NCBI GenBank assembly: GCA_021234155.1
Contig: JAJEKV010000001.1
Location: 15,661,203-15,725,202, forward strand
Length of the DNA: 64,000 nt
Direction of reading: 5' to 3'
Source: Isoetes taiwanensis
Taxonomy: Eukaryota > Streptophyta > Lycopodiopsida > Isoetales > Isoetaceae
The notes beneath the pieces were generated by a model, which was given only the letters and a program-made list of their open reading frames with translations, made no database searches and had not been told where the DNA came from. Each line of letters starts with the position of its first letter. The stretch's first letter is position 1. Positions 22,641 through 32,960 of the stretch are shown one piece after another. The position numbers were made by a program, and so were the translations under genes.

Positions 22641-23990
22641 ACTCCACCCTGCCCAATTTGAGCAACTATGCTTGCATACCATCCAGGTCTGGTGTTTTTC
22701 CATTGGCTAGATATTGTAACATTCTATATTCCTACACTAAACTTCGCGATCTTATAATCTTGCTATATTTCCTCGAGAGGGAATACAATGTGGCATCTCT
22801 GGATACATTGAGTTTCTTATGTGTGTGTACACGAGCTCGGATTGCTTATTGCATTTCTTATTGCTTGAACTAATATCTGAGCATTGTTCCTTCATGGCCT
22901 AGTATGGTGAGAAGCTCCCTATCTCAAATTGCAATGAGTGAGAAGCTCTCCAGCTCTATTTGGCATGGTTTGCATATGTCATGGTATAGTGCTTATGTAA
23001 TGCTTTATGGTGCATGATATTCATGAAAATGTCACGTTGATTTACGGCCTAAGGCCACAAAAAATATTTTTTGGCTAAGATAAGTAATGTGATAGAAATG
23101 ATAAATGCTTCCTATTGTACAAGTTTGTGTATACTGTATATTAAGGTTTGCAAAATACTATAAGGTTTGAGATAATGTACTTAATGGTGTTAATTTTGTA
23201 CATGTATTGTAAATTTTTTAGGACTCACGCCTCGCATAACTCAGAATATAACGCAAATCAAAGGAGGCTTAAGGGGATTTAATTTAATGTAAGTTAAATG
23301 CAATGGTTTGTGTTAATAATGTTACGGTAGTTGGTGTGTTAATGGTTTATGTTAACTAAAATTTCTACTCTTCGCAAATTTTAAGGATGGTGTGTAGTGT
23401 AGACATAGACATTACATAATACTCTTAATGATGGATAATGTATCATAGCCTCAGATACAATATATCATAATATAACCATAGAAAGATAAATTAATATGTG
23501 AAGCAACAAGAATTGAGATTTTTGGAACCATCGTGATCGGTGCTATAATGCTTATTCCTAAAGGACATGTATCACCTCGGTAGTGAGGCTTCAAGATGCC
23601 ACTAATCGACACACTTCTATGGAATTTATACACCAATGCGAAAAAATGAGAAGAGCATCTACCTAAACTAAGTATTACGCAATTATAGAAGCTTTTAACT
23701 ACATTCGAAATGCACAAGTACATGCAATTGAAATGCACAAGAAAGATACGCATAAGAAAAGTAGAAGGAAAAACCCAATTATTTTGAATAAAGATTATTC
23801 GTGACATAGCTTCAAATATGTAGGAAGCATGTCGTATCTTTACTTGTTGAAATAGTGCAAGAGTTCAGATTCCCTGTTTCCAAAGGTGCACCAGCGAATG
23901 CGAATAGACATAGGTCCAGGCCCGCTCCCCAAGGCTGAATTATTCGTGCATAATTGTTTTAGACCACAAAACAAGATTTCTAGATTATAT
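22641..23990. other. AT-rich intergenic DNA
   Basis: Only chance ORFs in low-complexity sequence. I see no gene or RNA. Confidence 0.5.
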
Positions 23991-24950
23991 GCAACCCGTG
24001 CTTAGACCACAAAACAAGATTTCTAGGATTATATGCAACTCCCCTTGCTCGAAAGCATTATTCTATCAATGACAAAGGTAGAATTCAAACAACTTAAGAA
24101 GGAGACATTATTCTTTCAAACTTAAAGAAGGAGCATTATTCGCTAAACAAATAAAAAAGATTGTAGGATAATGAAGATGTACTGTGAGGTGTCTGTGCGT
24201 ATCAAGTCTTGTCCCATTTAAAATAGCATCTCGAAATGCTTCCGCCGTGAATGAGATGGCCATGACGCCATAACAAGATGTGTACTCAGAGCAGAAAATG
24301 CGTAAATGCTTCCAGCCAGAATGAATGCCATGCACCCAAATTGCATACCATATCTCCAGATCTATGAGTAGATATTTTGTCGACTCAAATGGTAGCGGTG
24401 GGTTGCCTTCGCTTGGCCATATATTTTGTCCATTAATAGTTTCTTGTTTCTCATTTCAAGAAGATTGCCCCGCACAATTCAAAACAACTTAAAGAAGGAG
24501 CATTATTCTAAAGAAGGAGCATTATTATGTCAAAACAAATAAAAAAGATTGTGGTAATGAAGATGTAGTTCAGATAAAATTCAGTGCATCAAGTCTTATC
24601 CCATTTAAAATAGCATCTAGAAATGCTTCCAAGCCAGAATGAGATGGCCACATGTCATAATGAAGATGCATCAGATAAAAAATTCAGTACCGTTTATATC
24701 CTATATTTAAAACAAAGATCTCAGAAATGTTTCCAGACTGTGAAATGAGATGTACCTATGACAAAAATGTACAACATATCTCAAGATTTATAAGCATTTG
24801 CGCATCTCCAAGTGGTAGCAGAAAGCGGCCTTCGCCATATTTTGCCCGTAAATAGTTTCCCCGCTTCTCATTTCAAGATTGCCCGCTATATCTTCAAAGA
24901 TATCATTCTTCCAGATACATTTTCCCACGCTTAATCGGGTTTTAAAGCAT
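23945..24950. repeat. Complex tandem repeat region
   Basis: A 47-bp unit (TTAGACCACAAAACAAGATT) is repeated at 23961 and 24001. Next come two related blocks of about 370 bases (from about 24110 and 24480) and part of a third (from about 24655). They share AAGAAGGAGCATTATT, CATTTAAAATAGCATCT.GA and AATGAGATGGCCA. Two versions of GTGGTAGC...GCCTTCGC...TTTCTCATTTCAAG follow. Confidence 0.75.
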
Positions 24951-25611
24951 TTCAAGTAATAAATCAATGTGAAATGTACCCATGCAATTATTTTCTACGA
25001 TAGGGGCCAAAGAAGGCACTTATTATTGTGTTAACTCACAAATACAATACAAATGTGCTTAAAGGTAATAGATCGTTAAACATAGAAAATTTGAGAGTGA
25101 AATTGATATGTTTTACTACCTAACATGACGCCATTGAACGCATTTTAAAATATCCATCCGCCTTTTTCTAACTGCTTCGCAATTTCAAATTTTCAGATGG
25201 GGACTTCATTCCATTCCCCATCAAGCATAAACCATATTATTAAGCCAAAGAAAACTTTTAAATGTAAGAAAGCCGGGCTCGTGGTATAGTTGCCTATGGG
25301 ACAAACAAATTTGACAAAGCCGTAAGAAGATTACAAAAATGATGCCCTTAAACTATCATACTTAGAAGGACGAATGAAGCAGCCATTGACATCCCACCAT
25401 GCAAATCTTTTCAAGGTAAAATCCTACGACAGATGTGCAAAAATGAGACGTAAACAAAAAAAATTCGACCGATGTGGCTTAAATGGGTCATGACAAAAGA
25501 AAGATAGAAGGAAGAAACTAAACACAAAGTCAAGAAATGCGAAAAGACAGTGACTAATTTAAATCACAAGACCTACCTGATAAGGAGATGCCTTGTCGTA
25601 ATAGAACTAGA

Positions 25612-25695
25612 ATGGCAAAACCCCGCAAAGGCAACCGCATCAAGAAAACCGCATCAAGCGACGCAAGTGATGACGAAATCCAAGGCTTCCTCACA
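25612..25695 (+). CDS. Possible first coding exon of an unrecognised gene
   Basis: The ATG at 25612 opens MAKPRKGNRIKKTASSDASD, a basic then acidic/serine-rich start typical of nuclear plant proteins. The frame stays open to 25839. No downstream exon with family resemblance was found, so this is only a composition-based suggestion; it may equally be chance. Confidence 0.2.
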
Positions 25696-25839
25696 ACGCT
25701 TCCAATGTGTGTTTATGCGCGGCGAGAACAAAATCCGCCCCATTTTCTTAATTCCTTTAAAACCAAACCCATTCTTCTTCCATGCCTTTTCGCCCCCGCT
25801 GCTTATTCTCGCCGATATACAATTCCCCGGCCCAACTAG

Positions 25840-27690
25840 TTCGCGCATAAGATTTGCTGGTGCATACCTGATTTCTTACTCCATCGCTCTACCGCCCAGG
25901 CCCAAGAATCCTCCGTTTATGACAGTAAACCCTATTTGGGGTTTGCTCGATCACGATGTCGAGAGGAAAACAAAATCATGGAATAAAAGTTTAAGCTATT
26001 AAATAAAATCATAAATTACTGCTAAAACCATTAGAATGTGAAATTTAACCACCAAAACAAGGTACGACTCTAGAAATACTATTTAGTATACCATCAAATA
26101 CAGCACCAAATCATAGAAAATCTTAGTAAAATCGCAGACAAAAATATAAAAAAAAACCATGTTGTTGTGCTATATTGACAGTGGCTTAACTGAAAGTTGT
26201 TCCCATCGCGGACCCAAAATGGGAGGAAGTTTTTCATGCAATTTATTCTAATATTCTGGCCATGAGCTGTGCTGAGAGGTCGTCAAGTGTTTCCATTGCC
26301 AAGGAGATAGAGTTGCGTTCCGAAGGTATCCTTGTATGAAATCTAGATGTTGGGGCGTTAATGATTTTGACGTGACTGGCATTGTCTCTCTACCTGACAT
26401 TATGTTGGACAAGCACTTTGCTGGTTTGAAGGTATTTCTGAAGTGTTTGGAGTGGAAACTTTGCCTGGTCTCTAGACATTCTTTCCTTGTACATGTTGAT
26501 CTATTTGAATTAGGAATGGTGAATCTTGATCTTGAGGTATGATTCTACTTCTTTGCCTCATCCTATCCTTTAGTAGCCAAAGTGAGGGAGCTGTGAGGAT
26601 ACTCACAAATGACACGAAAACACAGTCGAACATTGTTCAATTACGTTTCTGTGCTATGTGTGAGCACCCAATATTTATAATACACATATACAATTACATT
26701 GGGATTTCAATTCATCTACTTTTCTAGATTAAATAAGGGGATATTTTACTCCATTAGGTTTTCCCCATCTTCTATCTCATTTGATTCTTCTTACTTGTTG
26801 TGTATTCCTCGTTCTAGTTGACTCCAAGGTTCTTTGAGATGTTGCTACTATAGTTGGAATGACTTCATGTCTTATTCTAGCTCGTCATCCCAAGTTGCAA
26901 AGAATGTTTGTTGATATGTCCCCTTCAATGGAAAATGTTCCTACTTCAATGCCTTTTCCATCGTATGGGATGCAGTGACTGCTTGGAGTCCCTGTATAAG
27001 GCGTGCACGTAAGATGTGCAGTGTCGTTGATTGTTTTAGTCTGGTCGATGAAGTCGAAAATCTTGTATGCATTTAAAGCTCCGAGAGGGCGATCAACAGG
27101 TACTTGTTCTCTTTTCCTCACAAGCTGAATTCCTTATGAAAGATAAAACTCTGTCTTTTTCCAAGAAAGGTAGGTAATACTTGAACATCTTGTTTCTTGG
27201 AATTTATTCCCTTGCGAGATGCTCCCCATGTGTCTGAACATGTGGTCATTTCCATTGCATGTACCATAGCTCATCGTGGTTGCATATAAGTGATTTGTAG
27301 CCGCTAGCTAGGTCGACTCATCCGTCCTTTGGGTCCGGTCCACTTGAACTACTTGCTGAAGCACTGAAGTCGTACTTCCTTTGGTTCCCACGCATTTTTG
27401 GATCTGAAACTCTTTGTTCGAACGGAATATCCCTCTCTTTGATCTTGCCCCTGATGCTGATATAGGCCTCCAAGCCGAAGATGTTCTTCCCTTGATATAT
27501 GTTCCTCTCAGTCCTCCATCGTGAACTCCTATTTTCAAAGTTGATGATAGATATGGAACGATAGATATAGAATGAATAATATAGTTGATAGTATATATGA
27601 AATGGTAATAATATGTAACGTAGGAAAAATAACATTGGGAGTAGATAGTGAATTATAATATCTGTAATGTAAGTATGTCAAATACGTGGT
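25840..27690. other. Intergenic, no feature recognised
   Basis: Plus-strand pieces around 26240-26540 are mildly coding-like but interrupted, and I recognise no domain in them. The remainder is AT-rich. Confidence 0.4.
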
Positions 27691-27769
27691 GGTGAGCGTT
27701 TCGACCAATATCTTTCCTAGCGAGTCACATATAGAAATCCATAAGAGAAATCCCATCGATCCTGTTTCT

Positions 27770-28275
27770 CCCCTGACAAATTTAGAGGGGCTTAGCATGC
27801 ATGTTCCGCATGCAATGCATTGCATGCTTTCTCCGCCAGCCCCCATATTAGGCAAGTTCTTCATCGGTGCTTTCCTCTTCTCTCTCAAGAATATCTTATT
27901 CTCTATTCTTTGAAAGTATATTTCTCCCGCTTGATTGACCAGTTGGTATTTCTTTCATGCCGTGGCATGCCTTTCTCGCCTTATCCTTCTTTGACCATAA
28001 TCCTTTTTGACCTCAGCCTCGAACCTGCCTCGAGCATGTAGGAAGTTCTCTTCATTCGAGGTTTTGGCGCTTACGTAGTCTCCATCTCTAGAATCCCATC
28101 GCATCCCAGCCCTCGATTGAGATTCTAGAGGGGGCGAAAGCATGCATGTCTCAGATGCATGCATTGCATGCTTTCTCTCAAGGTTGGAGATCTCTATATT
28201 AGGCGCAGGTTCTTCATCAATGTCTCATCGGCGCTCTCTCGCAGCATCTTTATTCTCTATTCTTTGAAACCCCCT
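27770..28275. repeat. Direct repeats with GCATGC palindromes
   Basis: Two diverged copies, near 27770-27915 and 28082-28272. Each has a GCATGCATG element, then GCATTGCATGCTTTCTC, then ATATTAGGC, GTTCTTCATC and TTATTCTCTATTCTTTGAAA. Their order suggests duplicated promoter- or LTR-like sequence. Confidence 0.65.
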
Positions 28276-28539
28276 TAATTGTTTAATGTATTTAAAGTCT
28301 TCCGGCACGCCGCGGACCAGCCCCTCTATTTGAAGAGGTTTTCTTTTGTTATCGCTACAGTAACGCTGCGATCAGCCCTCCACTTTGGGGAGGTCTGTTT
28401 TTCACATTTGTTCTAGTGTTGGTGATGTGCGTGCACAGTTGGCAAGTGGCAACAACTTCACTTCTCCATTCTCGTGGGTTTTTGAGTGAATTTTCGCCTT
28501 TACATTTGTCCAAGCCTCTTTGCCGGGTTTATCACTAGA

Positions 28540-28698
28540 AGTTTTTCCCAAAACCAACGTGTTTTTTAATCCCGTGATAAGCTTTAGTGTACACAAAACC
28601 AAACATCTAGCATTGTATTTTCCGGGGTCCAGTTTTTCCAAGTTTTATAATTAGACATTCCCTTTATTTTTCTTATGGTAATTGTGATAAGCTACCCC
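28540..28698 (+). repeat. 5' half of a ~290-bp tandem repeat unit, split by the retrotransposon
   Basis: From CCCAAAACCAACG through ACCAAACATCT, TAGCATTGTATTTTC and ATTCCCTTTATTTTTCTT to GCTACCC, it matches the complete unit at 41898-42190. The remaining half of this unit resumes at 41768, after the retrotransposon. Confidence 0.75.
28693..28697. other. Target-site duplication, left copy (TACCC)
   Basis: TACCC lies at 28693-28697, before the LTR start, and again at 41768-41772 after the second LTR. One extra C separates the left copy from the LTR's TG. Confidence 0.55.
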
Positions 28699-30317
28699 TG
28701 CGGACGCTTCAGCACGATACCAGATCGCGACGCTGCCACGCCGCACACGCTTCACCCGTACCGACGCACGCCAGCGCAGCTGCAGCCCCAGTAATTTGGG
28801 TATGCACACACACACACACACATATTAATGCACACACACACATTTTCCACACACACACACATTAATGGGGGCACACATTTCCAAGTGACACTTCATGCCA
28901 AGTGGGCCACACACCATAGGTGCAATTATTAATGTGCACATTTTCCACGTAATACAGTTAATGTGGGCACACATTTATGTGTGCAATATTTGGCCACCTA
29001 GGCCCCCAAAGGCAAGGGCCCATTTCCACTATCCCATGCCAAAAGGGGATACTGTCCCTAACCAACCTCTTGTCTATATATAGGTAGGAACCCTAACTAG
29101 CCCAATTTTCATTTTAGGGCTTTAGAACTCGCTTTGGCCGCCTCAACGCCTAAACCTGACCTGCACCGCCGGGAGAATTACATCCCAAGCCCTCTAGATC
29201 TCAGCCGCCTCGCCAGATGGCCAGCCTCAAATGAGGAGCCTCAAGGATCAGTATTTGTCACCAGATAGTCTAAACCTTATTTTAGTCCTAGAACCAAGAG
29301 GTTTAGCCTATTAGATTGGCCACAGCAGCCTCCCCAGATTCCTGACAGCGATTCTAACCCCAAAGAACCTAATCCCCTATGTTGTAGATTAGATCTAGTT
29401 CTTTAGTTCTCTGTGGAAGTATATGGATGATGCATCTCTATGGAACTCCTTGTATTGGGAAGGGGTAGAGACCTGTGCTTATATATGATGCTTCCTCTAG
29501 AGTAGCTCTCTAAAGCACATCAGAGAGATTCGCCTGCACAAGAGAGCCACACCGGATGTGGGTGAAGGCCGACCGGGCCGAGAAGGAGGTTCATGTCCTC
29601 GACTCTGAACGTTCCTCCGGGTGTGGGCGCCCACGGAACCATTGTGACTAGGTTCACGGCTTACATCGCGGTGGGCAAGGTATGGGCCCGACACTGGAGG
29701 TGGTGAATATGACCTTCCATTGAGTTCAAATAATACGCAGCGGCTCCTCTAGTCACCTCGAACGCGATATGTAGATCTCTCTCGAGTGGAGTTATCCCTA
29801 CCGCCCATCTGAACCGAAGATGAGTTCTCGTGAGTAGCCCTGGCTATGCATCCGCGGCTACAAGCCGTCCCGACACTTTTCGTAATTAATTCCCGCAGTG
29901 TGCACGTGAGGGGCGGATGGAGTGGACAACCCTAGTTACAGCCCATATGCCACCAAATCATTGCCATGAATTTCGTCAAGTAATGAACTCGAGACCTGAA
30001 GCCGCCGGTCATCCCTTTGAGTCCGGTGCCTTGGGTAGGATTCCCCTTTGCGTGATGTGGCCGACTTTGTTCGCAAGAGTAGACCATCCTTCGATGGTCA
30101 TATGATGTTGATGGATGCTACCGACATGTATGTTTACGCCCGCGAGCGCCAGAAAAGGTCCTCGAGGAGACAGTAATGACTTTCCACTTTTCCCAATCGG
30201 CACCCGCCACGCTATGTTGTCATGTGGAGTGGGCCCCGTATTAGCATGGAGCCGGGTATGGGATGAACCTCCTCGTTGTATACCTGCGAGTGCACCGAGT
30301 ACCAGTAGGACGCCACA
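28699..30317 (+). repeat. Left (5') LTR
   Basis: It starts TGCGGACGCTTC and ends GACGCCACA. It aligns along its whole length with 40135-41767: GGGGCACACATTTCCAAGTG, AGATTAGATCTAGTTCTTTA, GTATTGGGAAGGGGTAGAGA and ATGTTGATGGATG occur in order in both. A CA microsatellite at 28803-28862 has expanded relative to the right LTR. Small indels separate the pair, so insertion is not recent unless base-call errors inflate the difference. Confidence 0.85.
29074..29083 (+). promoter_or_regulatory. TATA box of the left LTR
   Basis: CTATATATAG, with the equivalent CTATATAGGG at 40514 in the right LTR, each followed by GTAGGAA and CCAATTTTCATTTTAGGG. This marks the probable retrotransposon promoter and the U3/R boundary. 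Confidence 0.6.
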
Positions 30318-30369
30318 GCAGTAATGAGTTGCGTTCTTGGAGACCAAGCATAAAGCACCGCCATGTTCC

Positions 30370-30990
30370 CAGAGCACTAACTTGATAGATCCTCAAACTC
30401 CTAAAATGAAAATTTTTCTCATTTTGTAGTTTATGCTGCCAGTAACAGTTAAAAAAGCGGTAATAGAAACCAAAAAAGACTAAAATTGATGAGCCAATAA
30501 AAAGGGGCACACGCCGCCACAGACGCATTTACATTCTAGAAATCGGCCATGCAACGCAGGAGACATTCACAAATTTTGACATCAAAAGTTGTAAATTACA
30601 AAGAAAATACCTTGATACCCTAAATTTAAGCTAAGAATTAGTAGGTTTAGCATGTTTGTCGTTATCTCTTCTATTAGTGGCCCCAATTCATGTCTCACAC
30701 GCCGCCAGACAGTTTCTAGATCTAGAACGGGCCGGGCTTAACGTGGTGAGACCTTGCTTAATTAGGTGTTTTTAGAAGCTCTAGACAACCCAAAAAGGTA
30801 GTTTAAGGGTTGACCTAAAATTGGCCCTATAAATAGAACTGCACTCCTCCATTTTTCTCCTCTTCGCCGTTTCCTTCCCTAGAACTTCGGCCAGAAGTTG
30901 CCAAGGCGCATCTTCCTCGGCGCTTAGCTCCCATCTAATAAAACCGTAAGATATGATGGCCCGCGACGGGCGCATCAGTAAGGAAGCCTA
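30370..30990 (+). repeat. LTR-like block of a possible nested element, left copy
   Basis: Two copies of a 60-bp motif (CACACGCCGCCA..., TCTAGAA.., GGCC.GGC, GAGAC) at about 30509 and 30697 precede a TATA box, TATAAATA at 30828. The same arrangement occurs at 32290-32960. Weak similarity extends on both sides, so the two blocks look like a diverged LTR pair of about 0.6 kb. Exact ends are not resolved. Confidence 0.4.
30828..30835 (+). promoter_or_regulatory. TATA box in the left LTR-like block
   Basis: TATAAATA in CCCTATAAATAGAACTGC, about 75 bases after the second 60-bp motif. The paired block has TATAAATA at 32816. Confidence 0.5.
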
Positions 30991-31145
30991 GCCGTTTATC
31001 CTCCCTGAATGCCACGTCTCTACTCTTCACAGATTCTTCAAGCAACGCTTTCTCCACGCTTACCTAATCTTCGCCAAGTGAGGAAAGGTGGTCGGACCTG
31101 CTTACCAATATCATCGCAAATCTTGAGGATCTACTCGCCGACGCC

Positions 31146-32081
31146 ATGAGCGCAGATCTCGACGGTAAATTGCAATCTATGAGGCGTAGAAGCAGCAGCA
31201 GTAGGAGTGTAAAGGGGACGCCAACCCACGAGGGCGTAGGGCAGCGGACCATCAACAAACTCTGGCAACTACCCTGTGCCGAGATCCACCGGCAGGAGGA
31301 GCAGGAAGAGAGGAGAGCAGCCGGAACTCACCCCGGAAGAAGTCGGACATTCTCGACGCTTCGGCCCACAAGCACGGCCAAGGAGCCGCCGAGCAGAGGA
31401 CAAAGAGTTTCGAAGATTAATTCACCACAGCATTCCAAGAAGAGAGGCCAAAGTCAGAAGGCAGGCAAGAGGAAGCTCGTAGAAGGTCGAAGCGAGTCAA
31501 GGGCTCCGCTTTCATCAACGGTAGCCATCGGGAGGGGAGACTCCCGCCTCACCACCACCGACGCACTCCTGATGGAGACTACGCGGCCGCCAGACGGCAA
31601 AGCTCTTCAAAGCCCCTATCAGGAGGAAGAGGTCCCAGAAAGCGACGGCCCAAGAACAGGAGAGGCCGGCAAGCTGGCGCAAGCCCCACCATTTCCGACG
31701 TGGATAGGGTCAAGGCCCCACGTCAAAGAACGGAGTTTCCATGTGATAGACCCCCAAAGGCTCCATCGAAGAGGATCAGGGAGCACGACAGATATGGCAA
31801 AGTGGGAGGCTCGCGAATGCCCTTATTACCAGGAGCACCGGGTGAGAACGATATGGAACCGACCTAAGAGCCCTATTAATCGAAGCCCCTCCACCAAAGC
31901 TCAAGCCTCCCGGAGCACTGCGGAAGAAGCGAGCAAGAAGAAGAAGTCGGAAGATTGGGGAGACTCAAGGAGATCCGCCACTTCCAAGAGTGCTACGACT
32001 TCGATTCTCCCCTCGGGCGCCGCTCCGCTTTGGTCCGGCCGAGGTCAAGAATACAACGCATTACGCGCTGACGCATCGTGA
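31146..32081 (+). CDS. 311-codon ORF, basic, low complexity, unrecognised
   Basis: The ORF opens MSADLDGKLQSMRRRSSSSR and is rich in Arg, Ser, Glu and Pro. It has no transmembrane segment, zinc knuckle or known domain that I can see. It lies between the two LTR-like blocks, so it may be the gag-like protein of a small non-autonomous element. It is the longest uninterrupted ORF in a transposon whose pol is full of frame changes. The region is GC-rich, which makes long frames easier by chance. An alternative frame (DRYGKVGGSRMPLLPG, KEIRHFQECYDF) also looks coding, so the true frame is uncertain. Confidence 0.35.
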   Translation: MSADLDGKLQSMRRRSSSSRSVKGTPTHEGVGQRTINKLWQLPCAEIHRQEEQEERRAAGTHPGRSRTFSTLRPTSTAKEPPSRGQRVSKINSPQHSKKRGQSQKAGKRKLVEGRSESRAPLSSTVAIGRGDSRLTTTDALLMETTRPPDGKALQSPYQEEEVPESDGPRTGEAGKLAQAPPFPTWIGSRPHVKERSFHVIDPQRLHRRGSGSTTDMAKWEARECPYYQEHRVRTIWNRPKSPINRSPSTKAQASRSTAEEASKKKKSEDWGDSRRSATSKSATTSILPSGAAPLWSGRGQEYNALRADAS

Positions 32082-32289
32082 TGTTGCCGTGAGCTTACAA
32101 GAGGCGTCAAGCGCACATAAAAGCATTTTGAAGATTCAACGGCTCGCACAAGGCACGCCGTAATAGGGTTACCCTCATGAGGCAAGTGATATGTATCTTG
32201 CTGTGCACATCAAGGGTGAACGCACCTTGAGTTTTGTAAATAACCTGAAAATTTTGTTAATATAAAGAAAATTTTGTGTAAATAAAGTG

Positions 32290-32960
32290 TCAAACCTTGT
32301 TTAAATAGGTCAAGATATCTATCCCAGCTTTTGTTTCACTAAATTGTAGTTTTGAGCAAAATTGACGATAAATCTTCACATCGCCGCTACCAAAGACGCA
32401 TTTCTACATTTTAGAAATCTGGCCGGGCGAACGCAGAGACCATGCCCAAAAATGCCCAAACAGCCCAAATCTAATTTCAAGCAGGGGTCAATTTCAGCTT
32501 TAACTCGATGAGTTTAGTGGAATTTGTTTCCTTAGATCACCTAAATTGAAAGTAATCCTTGTTCAATTAGACCTCATAAATTCACACGCCACTGTACGTA
32601 TTTCTACATTTTAGAAATCTGGCCGGCTTAACGATGAGACCCCCGTAATTATTTCATCATCAAATGATCTCCAAATCACACACAGGTTCAGTAGCTGTCC
32701 TTAGCATGCTCAAAACCCTAGAAATATACTTCAAACTTGCAATTGCATCACTTAATAGGTATTGCCTAATCCCAAAGAAATTTAAGTCATCCAAAAAATT
32801 AGGTTTTCCCTTTTCTATAAATAAGTTCCCCATTTCTCAATTGGTACCTCGCGAAATTTGTTCCCCATCAAAGCTAGGGCGACTAGCTCCCCGAGGCGCC
32901 TTCTCAAGATCCGCTTGATACCCTTCCTTGCTAGATTAATGGCTACCGCTGATTTCTAAG
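32290..32960 (+). repeat. LTR-like block of a possible nested element, right copy
   Basis: Copies of the 60-bp motif at about 32381 and 32581 share TTTCTACATTTTAGAAATCT, GGCCGG and GAGACC. TATAAATA follows at 32816, then a GGCGCCTTC stretch that resembles AGGCGCATCTTC in the left block. Confidence 0.4.
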
